Shown piece after piece: positions 19,407 through 30,135 of a DNA stretch of 64,000 nt (position 1 is its first letter; each line of letters begins with the position of its first letter). Origin of the DNA: Nephrocerus scutellatus. Taxonomy: Eukaryota > Arthropoda > Insecta > Diptera > Pipunculidae. Below the pieces are notes generated by a model, which saw nothing but the letters and a program-made list of their open reading frames with translations, ran no database searches and was not told the origin of the DNA. Position numbers and translations under genes: made by a program. The stretch is taken from contig OX352761.1 in assembly GCA_947095585.1 (NCBI GenBank), positions 67,486,316-67,550,315 of the forward strand. Reading direction: 5' to 3'.

Positions 19407-19518
19407 GATCAACGCAATATTGTGGGAAATGTAGCCAACGCCCTATTTGGAGTCTTAGACTCAGATTATGCCGAACGCATGTCAGGCGTCATCATAGATA
19501 TGCGAGCTGGAGAAGATT
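19407..19518 (+). repeat. Inverted copy of BEL-A's own envelope inside its pol gene
   Basis: About 112 bp here (aatattgtgggaaatgtagc through gagctggagaagattat) is the near-exact reverse complement of 17340-17451, the furin-proximal part of the same element's envelope. It reads on the plus strand although the element is on the minus strand. It sits where the RNase H end of pol should be, between ALSKELQLEWKHFR and the integrase zinc region, and replaces coding sequence. Confidence 0.9.
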
Positions 19519-20697
19519 ATCGAAAATGCTTCCACTCCAATTGTAGTTCCTTGGAAAGAGCAGCGTCCCAATCAACTGCATCCTTCCAGAGTTTTTGAAG
19601 AAACATTTTTGCTGTTACTATTATTGGACTTAAGAAACCCAATGGATCGAATAGGTGAGCAATGTCAGACAGTACGGTGCGTTTGTTAATTTTTTCGTTA
19701 ATGCTAGGTTGAATGTTCACGAGGAAGGAATCTGACTTAGGTATCCATGTTTGCCCAAGCGTTTTGATATGAATAGAGTCATCAACGTCCAGATCTAATT
19801 GAAGTGCGATGTCACTAGACGGAAATCTTTTTAATAAGCTCTCATGATTTGAACACCACTTTCGCAGGGTGAAGCCAGCTTTACGAAGCAGCTTATCTGT
19901 TTGGCTGTCAGGCTATATGAACCTGTCATTACGTCGTCAACGTACAAGTCCCTTTTTTATACTTCTGCACCCAACGGATAACCCTTAGATTCGTCATTTG
20001 CTAACTGTTTTAGACATCTTGTGGCTAGATAGGGTACGGATGTAATCTCGTACGTAACTGTTTCTAGTTGATAGATCTGTATGTCTTCTGTAGGGGTGTC
20101 TCTCCAAAGAATTAGCTGGAAGCGTTTGTCAGCCTCGTGATTAAGTATTTGCCGATACATATTTTCGATATCAGCCGTGAAAACATATCTGGGTAGGCGA
20201 AAGCGAAGAAGGATTGAGATTAAGTCATCTTGAATGGTTGGACCAGTTAATAAGAGATCGTTGAGCGATATATTGGATGTTGTTTTTGATGATGCATCAA
20301 AAACCACTCGTAATTTTGTAGTTGTGCTGCTCGGTTTTAGTATGCTGTGATGAGGAAGAAAATAGTGTGCTCCCTCCATCTTGCTGGCTTCGATTTTTTT
20401 CATTTGTCCAAGATTTCTATATTCATTTATGAACTGGTGATATTGCTGTTTGAGGTCTTCTTGTCTTGCTAATTTTCTCTCGAGTGCCAGGTAACGCTGT
20501 TGCGCAATCCCTCTTGACTCTCCTAGCTCGCTTGGATCTCCTTTGAAAGGGAGTCTGACAACAAATCGCCCACTGCTATTCCTTTTGGTGTTTTCAGTAA
20601 AATGGGTTTCGCACCTTTTCTCTTCAGCTGAGCGACTCCTTTCTTCTGATTTTGGAACTTCTTCTATTTTCCAAAATCTTTCCATATCTTGATTCAA
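19517..20697 (-). pseudogene. BEL-A reverse transcriptase with stops and frameshifts
   Basis: The frame 20697-19957 carries RCETHFTENTKRNSSGRFVV, TTKLRVVFDASSKT and the first palm Asp (FTADIENMYRQI). A TAA stop follows at ~19957, and the same frame then reads KRDLYVDDVMTG with an intact YVDD box at 19933-19944. The last segment (19720-19517, LSDIAHLFDPLGFLSPIIV) is in another frame. The RNase H domain is largely missing, replaced by the inverted envelope fragment. Catalytic residues are preserved, but the gene is interrupted. Confidence 0.8.
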
Positions 20698-22515
20698 TTG
20701 GTCTTTAGTGCAAATCCCGCTAGTTGCCCATGATTGGGTTATGTCTCCAGCTTTCCCAGCTACTATCCAGCCAAAGTGTGTATTGTGTAGCGTTGGTAAG
20801 TCCCTTCCCAGTCTTATTTGTCCGACGTCGAGTAAGTGAAAGTAAACTTCAGCTCCAATTTATAGGTCAACATGATCTGGACGATCGAAAAGTGGATCCG
20901 CAAGTATAATGTTTTTCGGAATGGCCCATTCCGAATTTTCGATCCTTCGTGTTGGCTGAGGAGGCGTTATTTTTGGTAGGACGAATGCTTCAAGACTTAT
21001 ATAAAATTCGGACGTTCTGGATTTCAGGAGCATATTCATTCTTTTGTGTGAATGCCTTGTGCCTTCGCCGATTCCTAAGATGCCCATGGTTTCAATCACT
21101 TCTGGAAGCTTAAGTCTTCTTGCCAATTTTTCTGTTACAAAATTGAGCTGTGATCCGGAATCTAACAATGCTCTGCATTCTACAACGCCGCCTTGGCTGT
21201 CCTCAAGTTTGACTACTACCGTGCTAAGGAACACGTAACATCTTTTGGTTTGCGCCAATGCAGCTGCCGACACAATCGTATTGCCCTGCCCTGTGAGTTT
21301 ATCTGGATGGATTTCCTGGGGGCGTTGTCCACTGGATGTATGAGTTGGCAATACTGGTGTTTTCTTAAAATGTAACAAGGTGTTGTGCCTTTTTGAACAT
21401 TTCGTGCAGCCACGGACAGCACATGATGGTGCTATGTGGCCATGTCTCAGGCAATTAATGCAGAGGTTTTTTTTCTTGACGAAGTCCAAGCGGCTTGTCG
21501 GTTTCAATTGTGAGAACTTCTGACAATAAAACAATTTGTGGTTGTCACTGGAGCATAGAGGACAACGAGCTCTTCCAGCTGCAATAGACATCAATGCACG
21601 TGCAACCGGTTTCTTTTGATGGTCTTCTATAATTCGACCTTTGTTTCCCAATGCCTCCAAGGATTGAAAGCGGACTTCGAGAAATGTTAGGAAGTCTGAT
21701 AGCAAGGGCAATGCTCTGGGTCTCTTCAATGACTGTTCGTACAATGAGTGCGTGTTGCGATCTAATTTTTTTATGAGTACAATTTGAGGTAAGTTCAATC
21801 GGGTGCTGTTGGTCGCTGTTGTGGAAGGCTGTGATTGTTGTGGTATAGTACGGTTGTCGCGTTCTTCTGCACATTTTACAAGTACATCTTGAACGATAAC
21901 TTCCATTTTCATGTAACCTTGCAGGTCGTGGCCAGCCGTTTGTGGGTCATCTGTCATGTCCCAAATTTTGTCTTGAAGGCGTTCAATTTGTACCCAAAAG
22001 TTTGTAATCGTCTCTCTTTTCAGTTCCCAAAACTGCTTTGATGTCGCTTGCGATTCCAGCAGGCTGTCTAGAGCACGCTGCAGTGCCTTCATCAAGGCTT
22101 CTTGCCGCCTGATCGTGCGTATGACTTCGTTTGACGTCAGTTGTGGTGCAGAGACGTCATCTTGTAATTTATGCTGTGACAACGTCCCTTTTGTTGCTTC
22201 TGCTGTAACATCTCTAGCGGCGGCTAGTTGAAGAGACGATATGTTCATCTGAAATTCGTCTTTGTATCGATCGCGAACAGCCTTTATGGCATCGTAGTAA
22301 TTATTCGCAAAGTAAAGATGATCCAATTGGTCTGGATGGGAGGACTTGATGTCGCTATGTGTTGCATCAAAATCCTGCCAAAGCTCCTAAAGCCTTTGAA
22401 GGCGTTCTTTGTAGTATAGGACTGTCTTCCTAGTGACGGGGTCCTTCTTATAGTTTGAAATGATTCGCTCGATTCCAGATCCAGTGGTTCGTTGCAGTTC
22501 CGCCTTCTGGTCCAT
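20698..22515 (-). pseudogene. BEL-A Gag and protease with nonsense codons and gag core deletion
   Basis: The likely Gag start is ATG at 22515, in frame with the long reading 22326-20860. Between them is a TAG stop at 22387-22389. Zinc knuckles are at CPLCSSDNHKLFYC, CINCLRHGHIAPSC and CTKCSKRHNTLLH, and the protease at CRALLDSGSQLNFV. A TAA at 20860-20862 then interrupts a frame that runs on through IGAEVYFHLLDVGQIRLG into the RT. In Gag, RLNLPQI is followed at once by a segment that normally lies after the DUF1759 core, so ~150 residues of capsid are missing in frame. Confidence 0.8.
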
Positions 22516-22565
22516 AGTGCTGCTGCAGGGTATGCTTCACGGAGTAATTGTTAAACGTTGTTGCA

Positions 22566-22583
22566 ATCACGTCGGGGTCACCA
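22566..22583 (-). promoter_or_regulatory. BEL-A primer-binding site, complementary to tRNA-Trp
   Basis: On the element strand, TT after the LTR is followed by TGGTGACCCCGACGTGAT. From memory this equals the complement of the 18 bases at the 3' end of animal tRNA-Trp, the same primer used by avian alpharetroviruses. Confidence 0.8.
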
Positions 22584-22585
22584 AA

Positions 22586-23220
22586 TGTTTGTATGTAGAT
22601 GTGTTGTTGGGTCTACTAGTATTGACCAAGGTTCTTATACCTTGGCAATAGTTGATGATAATGGTACATAAACCAGTATTACCAATTAGACATGCAACGT
22701 TTGTTTATATTACCCAGTGAATGCAAAGAATGCGAACAATGAACGACGATTTAAAGTAAACTCTTACGAACCTTTTAATTGAATGATAATTTATTTCGTT
22801 TTATTCAAAGCTTATATACTATGATTTTTTATCATAAGCATGCATTAGTTGAGTGCGGTGCTAGCATAGCCCAGACAACTCGAACGGATGTTTCACATGA
22901 AAAAGTGCTAGACTAAGATTTGTAACAAAATATTACATGAATGCACACGTCAGAGGTGTGCACCGAACGTGGGAATAAATGACAAAAGTGTAATAAGAAA
23001 TCGTGCTGCTGAATAAGTCAGCACATTGCACTGATCGTGGGAACAAGAATACTGCAAAATAAGACGTCAGCACATTGCGCTGGTCGTGTGAATAATTATA
23101 AAGACAATTTGGTAACTAAATATACTGTTACATGTACAGTTGTCTATTTTGAATTTTATACATTTATTTGATAAGTTTTATTAATCTAAGTAATGAAATT
23201 TACTATTCTAAGTATCAACA
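22586..23220 (-). mobile_element. BEL-A 5' LTR (635 bp)
   Basis: Starts tgtttgtatg beside the primer site and ends aagtatcaaca beside the GTCCG target duplication (23221-23225). It is complete, whereas the partner LTR is split and has lost ~150 bp. Repeated cacattgc(a/g)ctgatcgtg-like motifs occur at 23020-23085. Confidence 0.85.
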
Positions 23221-23693
23221 GTCCGAGAATGAGTGTTCTTTTGCAACCTTCCATTCTCTTACCTCAGTTGTCACTCAATCGCCGCGGTGTACGGACGTGC
23301 TGCACTTCAGCACGCGCGTTGTTAACTTAAAAAACAGAACAGCAAAAAAATATAGTGTTGTGTTGGCGCAAAGAAAATAAAAATCAAAACAAAGTGCCGT
23401 TTAAAATACAGCTTGCGCGTTCGCTCGTTCACAAAGTGCAAAGTGCAGTGTGTGGTGTCCGTTCGTCCCATCCTCAACAGCTAAACAAAAGAAATTGGAG
23501 AATTATGTTGTTGTATGCTTGCATACACAATGTGATAATCTAATTCTTTTGTAATTATATAACGGATTGTGAGTGTTTGTTTCTTTTGGTGATTTAACTC
23601 ATTTTGTTGTGAAGGCATAACACTGGCAACAAATTGTGTTGATAATCCAAATAGAGACATACTCTTCTCAATTCGGTTTAAAGAAGCAGTAAG

Positions 23694-24452
23694 TTGTGTA
23701 TTGTGTGTTTGTTTGTTGTAGTTATGTGTGTTTTCAGAGTGGATCTCAGCAACATACGTGGGCTGAGAACGAATTCGTTTGCTGTGTTTAACCATGTACA
23801 TGTCCACAGGCCAGCAATTTTGGCACTGAGTGAAACTCAGGTGTTTGATAATTCCGATGTTTCGGAACTTAATCTGCCTGGGTATAGCTTGGTGCCATTA
23901 TTTTTCTCTCGACGCGGACTCGCAATCTATGTCCGGAGTGATGTTGCGTTTCAGCTTTTGCCTCAATTTAGCCAAAGTTCCAAACCGGAATTCAATTTCA
24001 TTTGGCTCAAAGTTAAGGTACAAGAGCGCAACGTCTACTACTGTTTCCTTTACAGAAGCCCCAACTTAGACAGTGTTTCAACTCAGAGTGAGTTTGATGC
24101 ACTGACTGATTCAATCTTAAGAATTGATAAAAAGCATGAAATCGTTATTGCGGGCGATTTCAATGTACACAATTCTGGGTGGCTTCGCCATTCTGGCCAG
24201 ATAACACCCGAAGGAAGGTGTGTTGAGTTATTTGCTGAGTTCAATCACCTTACTCAGCTTGTAAATGAGCCTACCCGAAAACCTGACATTGCATATCATT
24301 CCGCTAACACCCTTGACTTGTTCCTTACCTCTCGTCCTGAGAAATACTCCGTAAATGTATTATCGCCTCTAGGCTCGTTAGACCATTGTGTAGTATCAGC
24401 TAATTTCTCGTTAATAAACCACGTAGTTAGAGAAAAAACTCCCAAAAAATAG
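23694..24452 (+). pseudogene. LINE ORF2 endonuclease domain
   Basis: A 252-residue frame of apurinic/apyrimidinic-type endonuclease: DLSNIRGLRTNSFAVFNH at the start, ALSETQV (catalytic Glu), IVIAGDFNVHNSGW (Asp/Asn catalytic loop) and GSLDHCVVSANF (terminal Asp-His). The enzyme nicks target DNA to prime reverse transcription. The frame breaks at ~24447; the homologous reading (WHYEKANWDGLNNFFGRTNW) continues in another frame to about 24680, where a second shift occurs. Confidence 0.8.
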
Positions 24453-24827
24453 TATGGCATTACGAGAAAGCCAATTGGGACGGCCTTAACAACTTCTTTG
24501 GGAGAACTAACTGGTCGCTATTTTTTCGTGCTAGCAACGTGGATGCCGCCGCTGATGCAATCACAAACATCATTCTTATTGGTATGAAAAAGTTTATCCC
24601 TTTCAGGAATAAATCTATCAAATCAAAGGAAGATGGTTGGTATGACTTGAGCTGTAAAGAGGCTTCGGTTTTACAAAGCAAACCCTACCGAGGAAAACCG
24701 AAAAAAGTTTAAACGAGCAAGAAATGATTGCAATGCCCATCTTCGGCGAGTCAAATTCGCCTACGACCGAAAATTAAGGCAAAAAATACTACAATGTCCC
24801 AAAGGTAGTAAAAATTTTTGGTCTTTC

Positions 24828-26571
24828 GTGAAAAGAATCAAAAATACAGCCTCGTCGTCGATTCCAACGCTCATTTATAATGACATTCCAGTTGTCAGCT
24901 CTATAGACAAGGCCAATCTGTTTGCTGCGCATTTCGCAGCTAGCTCTACGCTTCCAGATTGTGCAATGCCGCCTCCTGCACCTCAGAATATTGAACACTC
25001 TATGGGACAGATATTTTTTCGTACTCGTGCAGTTGCTAGAGTTTTAAATGATCTCAACACTCACAAATCCGCTGGGCCAGATGGTATTTCTCCACTAGTT
25101 CTGAAGAGGTGTTCTTCCAAGCTGGCATTACCATTGCGTAAGCTTTTCCATCTATCCTACTCTTCTGGACTCTTCCCGAGAAGTTGGAAAACTGCATTTG
25201 TCCAGCCAATACCCAAAAAAGGCGAGCCGTCGTCTCCTTCTTCGTACCGACCCATAGCACTTACATCCATTCTATCCAAGGTCATGGAAACGCTGATCAA
25301 TTATCAGCTTAAGAAATATCTTGAAACCAACGAAATCCTTAGTGACCGGCAGTATGGATTTCGTGGGCAACGTTCTACTGGTGATTTGATGGTATATCTC
25401 ACCGAACAGTGGAACCGATCTTTGCATAATTTTGGTGAAAGTAAAGCTGTTGCACTCGATATTTCTAAGGCATTTGACAGAGTTTGGCATCAAGCTCTTT
25501 TGTGTAAAATGCGTGCTTATGGTGTTGATGATAAATTACTTCATTGGATTAGAAGCTATCTTTTGGACCGCTCAATTCAAGATGATTTAGACGGTTTCAA
25601 GTCTGAAATACACCACATAAATGCTGGCGTTCCCCAGGGCTCTGTTCTGTCCCCGACACTCTTTCTCATTTTTATTAATGATCTCTTATCTGTGACTTCT
25701 AATCCAATTCACTCTTTCGCTGACGACAGCACTCTCAGCTTCTCATATAAGTTTGAGGAACGTCCCTCCACCTCTGATGTGGAACTCAAACAACTTTGTA
25801 TGTTAAGCTCGTTAAATTCTGACCTTGACAGCATAATACAATGGGAAGAAATCAATCGAGTAGAATTTAACGCTTCCAAAACCCAATGCTGTCTCCTGTC
25901 GTCCAAGCGAATCCTTAACCCCATGCCATTATCCATGAATGGCACTTGCATCGAGGAAACTGAAAATCTCGCAATTCTCGGTATGTGCGTTAACGACAAG
26001 CTTCGTTGGAATGACCACATATTTAACATCGCCAAAAACGCTGCGAAATGTTTGGGTTTTCTAGCCCGGTGCAAGAAATATTTCACTCCCTCTGATCTGG
26101 CTACCATATACAAGGCTTTTATTCGCCCAAAACTTGAGTACAATTGCCATATCTGGTCTGGTGCGCCTAAGACTATTTTGCATCAGCTAGACAGAATACA
26201 AAACCGCGCGATAAAACTTATCGGTGACGAAAATATAGCGAAATCAATAGATTCGCTTGAACACCGCAGGAAGGTTTCCTGCTTGTCACTGTTTTATCGC
26301 TTCTTCTACCAGCGGTGCTCAAGAGAAATAGCCAGCTGCATGCCACCTCTCCTTGAATTCAACCGCAATACCCGTGGCGCTTTAAATGCTCATTAGTTTA
26401 CCCTCAAGCCCATCTTCGGACGTACAGTTAAATTCAGTGATTCGTTCTTCAGCCGTACAACACGTATGTGGAATGCTCTGCCAAGCTCTGTCTTCCCACC
26501 TCACTATGATCCACAGGCATTCAAAACACAAGCTCATAGACATCTCCTCTTTTCTCCTCCTCTTCCTTAAC
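24828..26571 (+). pseudogene. LINE ORF2 reverse transcriptase
   Basis: Motifs occur in order: HKSAGPDGISPLVLK, SYRPIALTSILSKVMETLI, QYGFRGQRSTGDLM, AVALDISKAFDRVWH (first catalytic Asp), NAGVPQGSVLSPTLFLI, SFADDSTL (catalytic Asp pair) and FNASKTQCCLLS. A TAG at 26394-26396 ends the open stretch, but the same frame reads on through RTTRMWNALPSSVFP, a C-terminal signature of CR1/Jockey-like LINEs, to about 26571. With the two frameshifts upstream, ORF2 is dead. The polymerase core itself is open. Confidence 0.85.
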
Positions 26572-26658
26572 GCCCACGCTGTGCCAAGCAAATAGCCGAG
26601 CATTATAAGGGTGCGAACCCCTTGAAGCGTGCGCGAATTATAAAAAAAAAAAAAAAAA

Positions 26659-27261
26659 TACGCTATAAAGTCTGATACGAGAGTTACATCGGATACTTCT
26701 CGCCTATTTTTTATTATGAAAGTGGGTTCTTGCCCAATATTACAAATAGCTAGGTTCGTATTTAATAAGTATTCAAAATATGACTCACCTCTTTCATTAA
26801 CGTCGGTGCTGCACCATATTGTGTGATGAGCATTTGCATCACATCCTAGAATCGCACCAATTTTTCTATTCTCTGCCTTCCAGTATTTTTGGTGGAGTCT
26901 GCTTTTCTCGGTCCATATATGCCGAAACCAGCCAGAATTTTGCGTTTCCGACTGCAATGCTGGCTGCATTTATATCACCGTCACTATATTGTGATAAAAG
27001 GAATATATTCAGGTTAGTTTTACTCAGAATACAAGATCTGATCATCTCTGACTTACTTGAGTATAGGACTTTATACCCTTTAAGTCCGAGCCCACAGATC
27101 TTAGCTCCATTTATCCATGGCTCTTGGATTAGGACGAGATCTTTCCCCGTTTCTGCTAACCTAAGTAGAAGAGCTGCCGAAGCAGTTTTGGTATGGTGAA
27201 GGTTTATTCGAATTATGTTTAACATATTTATACTTACCTTTGCCCCATCGTTAGCATTCAT
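26659..27261 (-). pseudogene. LOA-type LINE ORF2 endonuclease, N-terminal part
   Basis: 27261-26866 begins ORF2 with INLHHTKTASAALLLRL and DLVLIQEPWI (catalytic Glu). A frameshift near 26880 moves the reading to the frame containing GAILGCDANAHHTIW (catalytic Asp/Asn) and REVSDVTLVSDFIAY. There it meets the poly(T) of the inserted plus-strand LINE at 26658. The remaining endonuclease (WKVAKEHSFSDHR) lies at 23262-23221 and 6574. The domain is thus broken by two insertions and one frameshift. Confidence 0.8.
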
Positions 27262-27262
27262 G

Positions 27263-28532
27263 CTACCTTAGTCTCCGAGGATCTGCCGGCACATTCCGTC
27301 TCGTTCCCCTTCGACTAATCACCGTCTTGTTGACAGCGCTCTCTTCAATGGAGTCCGACAAGTTTTCCTCGTCAGACTTCATGGCAAAGAGGTTGCCCAT
27401 CCTCCATACCAATAAGGACTCGCTGCACCGACTCTCAGTCTCTAAGGCAAGCCCGATATCAACAGGCCAGTCGGGACCCCCGTGATCGGAATGGTCCACT
27501 CCTTTACACTTGTTGACGTCGTCAGCCTTATAGACCTTGAGAGTTATCGACCCGAAACCGAAGCTGATAACTCCATTAGTACTTGCAAGAGGAGCCAGGG
27601 ATTCCTTGTTGATTACCATAGTTGATAATCTGAAGTTACCCTTAGCCTCCTCCTGCTTCACGATCTTCCAGTTTGAAGCTGGAAGATCAGGGTTGTTGGC
27701 TGCGATTATCTCTGCAACAGCTTTAGCGTCGGCAGGTTCGGTAGGCAGCCAGACGCGTGCTCTTTGCCTGCTAGGAATTTCTTCCCTGCTTACGGCCGCA
27801 AGCTTTGCTCCTGGCCACACCTCACCCACTTCGGCAATCGCGTTTTTTTCAGAGATCAACCGATCTCTGATCTGAACACACCGTCAGCTTGACGCGTCCC
27901 TGATGCCAACCTGCATCCCTGCAGGAAGGGGGAGGTCTCGGATTCTCTCTCAGGACCTTTAGGAAAATGGAGTTCAGCGCGTTGAACACCGACTTCCATT
28001 TTCCCGGCGTGATGCTCCCATCCTCTTGACTATTGTCAATGACGGCCAGCATCAGCCCGTGTTCTTTGACGGTGTTACTAAACGATTTCGTCCTGTGCGT
28101 CTTAAGAGCCACCGATGGAGTCTCCACTTGCACCTTAGCTCGCTTGCTGCTTCCGGCTTCAACCTCTTCCTGAGACCTTTGCCTTTTCTGCCCTAGGTCC
28201 TTGGCGGGGTTTTGTCCACCTTCCGCAGTCAGCTTCGCCCATGCTACGGACTCCTTCTCTCTTTTCGTTAGCTGCTCCTCAGGGATACTAGCCAACTTTT
28301 CCAAGACTTTGAAGGCCGCTTGACGATCCCGGTACCGTTTCTTCGTCGGCGGTATAGTGCGTGACCCGTTATCGGTTTCACTTTTGCTGGTGGTGCTGGT
28401 CCCTGGCCTATGGGCCTTAGGATCCAGTACTACCTTGGTTTTAGCGGCCGGGACCCCACCTTTACGGTTAGAGCCACTTGCCACGCTTGTTTCCAGCTTT
28501 CGGTGAGTGCTGGTCTCGTTTTGTTTTGGCAT
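27263..28532 (-). pseudogene. LOA-type LINE ORF1 (Gag-like), one frameshift
   Basis: Two overlapping frames: 28532-27849 (227 residues, basic, rich in Lys/Ser/Thr, containing KKRYRDRQAAFKVLEKLAS) and 27859-27263 (198 residues, containing RARVWLPTEPADAKAVAEII and FGFGSITLKVYKADD). The second has the look of the DUF4780-like RNA-binding part found in ORF1 of this LINE group. No CCHC knuckle is seen. They meet in an 11-base overlap and are presumably one ORF1 with a frameshift. ORF2 starts two bases after ORF1 ends. Confidence 0.65.
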
Positions 28533-28890
28533 TTGGTGAGTGAAAAAAGTTTTTTATTGCGCTTCATTTTTAGTCCCACGAGTGTCGGAGAAAGGGTGGT
28601 CCACTCGCGCAGAAATCCGAAATACGCGAGTAAGGTAGGATACATCTAGAGGTTACCAGGTATATAGATGGCTCCGATAGAGACTGGGCTATTGATGGGC
28701 CCCCAGCTGGTCGATCCTCGGCTCGGGTCGCATCACACCTTGATCCAGCCCATTTGTTGTCATTTAGCGTGACCCGTTCCGCACCTAGGTTTTGAAACTC
28801 ACAACCTCTGTCCGCAGCTAGAGGTGAGTCTAGGGTACCACACTCCAGTCACGGTCAGAGGACCCGGAGGCGACAACAATTACGAAGCAA
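28533..28890 (-). promoter_or_regulatory. 5' leader of the LOA-type LINE
   Basis: 358 bp between the 13-bp duplication (28891-28903) and ORF1. An internal promoter would be expected here for a LINE, but no motif is distinctive. It contains the short direct repeats cctaggt/cctcggc; nothing else is recognised. Confidence 0.5.
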
Positions 28891-28903
28891 GACGTTTGCG
28901 GTA

Positions 28904-30053
28904 ACTTTGACAGCTTTTGATTAAGTTAATGTTCCTGGCGACGGTGATGATTTCTAAAAACTGTTTTGGTCCTTGGTTACGGGATTTTTGGCTGGGGCGA
29001 CTGGGACGGCTGTGGCGAATGTGACTGCTGTGGCGACTGTGACGGTTGTGGCAATAGTGAAGAATGTGATAGCTGTAGTGACTGTGGCGTTTGCGGTGAC
29101 TCTGACAGTTTTTGATCAAGTTTGTGGCTGTGACGAAGGTGATGATTCCTAAAAGCTGTTTTGGTTTTTGGCGACGGGTTTTCTGGCTGCTGGTGGATTA
29201 GAGTGACGTAAGTACTCCTCAACCATGACGATTCTTGAGCTTTTATGGGTGACTTCTGGCAATGCTGATTGCTTAGGCGTCTGTGACAATCCTTGGCGAG
29301 AGTCCTGACTGTAATGGTTTTGGGTGGCTGTGACGTCTTCTTCTGGACGGTGTGACTAACACCAAGTCTGACTTCAGCGGCTGTTGCGTCTTTGGCAATT
29401 GTGATTGCTTTAGTTCTCGAAATGTGTTGCACGTCAGGGGGTTAGTGCATTCTTTTTGAAAGTGGAATGACTTGTCGGCACTATCGACAAGTCATTCGAA
29501 GATTGTATGGTCCTTCTTCAAGCTGACTCACCATATAATGCCTCTCCTGTGGACTTCTTTCCTGTTCCTGCTGTTTCTGTCGTCTCTGGCGAATCTCATC
29601 GTCCAGACGTTCCCAGTACCTTGTGGGCAAGAAGAATTGCAGGAAATCTGCTTTGAAGCGGTCTTGCCACTTCAGGTTGTTATTGCGGAACCACAGTAGG
29701 GCTCGGTCGCGAAGCAGCTCAGGCATAGTTCGTGGAAGAAGGTTTCTGCTCAACGAGTACGCGTCAGCGAGTTCCTCCAACCTCTCGATTAATATAAGAA
29801 GTTCCTTGCTACCTTCGTACCGTACTGACCACATTCGTACCTGGTCGATAACCATGGGATATGATGTCCCTGGTGCTTCCGATGGAATTCGAGTGGCTGT
29901 TGTTTCTCGTGGTGCTGGGGACGCTGTCCTGCTTAAAGCCCCCTTGGGTTTCCTCAATTCGTCAAGTGCACCTTTACTGTGTAGTCTGAATTCGCTCAAA
30001 TAGTTTTTCAACTCTTCCTTCGACAGGTTGTACACCCAGCTCGTTTTGAACAT
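28904..30053 (-). pseudogene. gypsy-C gag remnant and collapsed internal region
   Basis: 30053-29481 opens with KTSWVYNLSKEELKNYLSEF, the same start as Gag of gypsy-A and gypsy-B. It retains the capsid segment RDRALLWFRNNNLKWQDRF and skips the region leading to the zinc knuckle (QRRQKQ joined to SPQERHYMVSQ). Left of it, TCNTFRELKQSQLPKTQQP matches the gypsy-B segment after the protease. The protease, RT and integrase are absent. A Ser/Pro/Gln-coding repeat region (29100-28980) is the counterpart of the low-complexity stretches of gypsy-B. A non-coding internal deletion derivative. Confidence 0.75.
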
Positions 30054-30115
30054 CTTGTCTTCGTACTGGTATTATTGGATTGTTGACTTAGTTTTATTTT
30101 ATTTAAAATTCCAGG

Positions 30116-30133
30116 GTCCCTGTTCGGGCTCTA
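30116..30133 (-). promoter_or_regulatory. gypsy-C primer-binding site, tRNA-Lys type, decayed
   Basis: The element strand reads TAGAGCCCGAACAGGGAC, two mismatches from the tRNA-Lys primer complement TGGCGCCCGAACAGGGAC, at two bases from the LTR end. Confidence 0.7.
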
Positions 30134-30135
30134 AT

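Larger units (their letters stand above)
6575..23220 (-). mobile_element. BEL-A: BEL/Pao retrotransposon with envelope gene, carrying nested BEL-B
   Basis: Minus-strand element with its 5' LTR at 22586-23220, a tRNA-Trp primer site at 22566-22583, gag-protease-RT (22515-~19900), integrase (19285-17916), envelope (~18000-16161), and a 3' LTR split into 6575-6950 and 16034-16160 by BEL-B. The two outer ends carry the GTCCG duplication. Several stops and frameshifts, a lost gag segment and an inverted piece of its own envelope inside pol show it is defective. Confidence 0.85.
23263..26658 (+). mobile_element. Plus-strand non-LTR retrotransposon (Jockey/CR1-like), defective
   Basis: Lies between two pieces of the LOA-type LINE's endonuclease, so it is a later insertion. 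The 3' end is a 17-base poly(A) at 26642-26658. The 5' end is near 23263 (ctcagttgtcactcaatcgcc). The 23263-23693 leader holds no ORF1 with zinc knuckles, so ORF1 is missing or lies in an unrecognised form. There is no RNase H after the RT. A long target duplication is not evident; at most a few bases (tac) match. Confidence 0.75.
3609..28890 (-). mobile_element. LOA/I-group LINE (RNase H-bearing), split by later insertions
   Basis: Minus-strand non-LTR retrotransposon bounded by a 13-bp duplication. Element order is 5' leader (28890-28533), ORF1 (28532-27263), ORF2 endonuclease (27261-26659 plus 23262-23226), linker, reverse transcriptase, RNase H (to 3703) and a TAGGT-repeat tail at about 3607-3626. 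A plus-strand LINE (~23263-26658) and BEL-A (6575-23220) interrupt the endonuclease region. Across the BEL-A junction the frame reads on coherently into the SDHR motif once BEL-A and one gtccg copy are set aside. The RNase H domain behind the RT places it in the R1/LOA/I assemblage; LOA is favoured but not proven. Confidence 0.8.
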
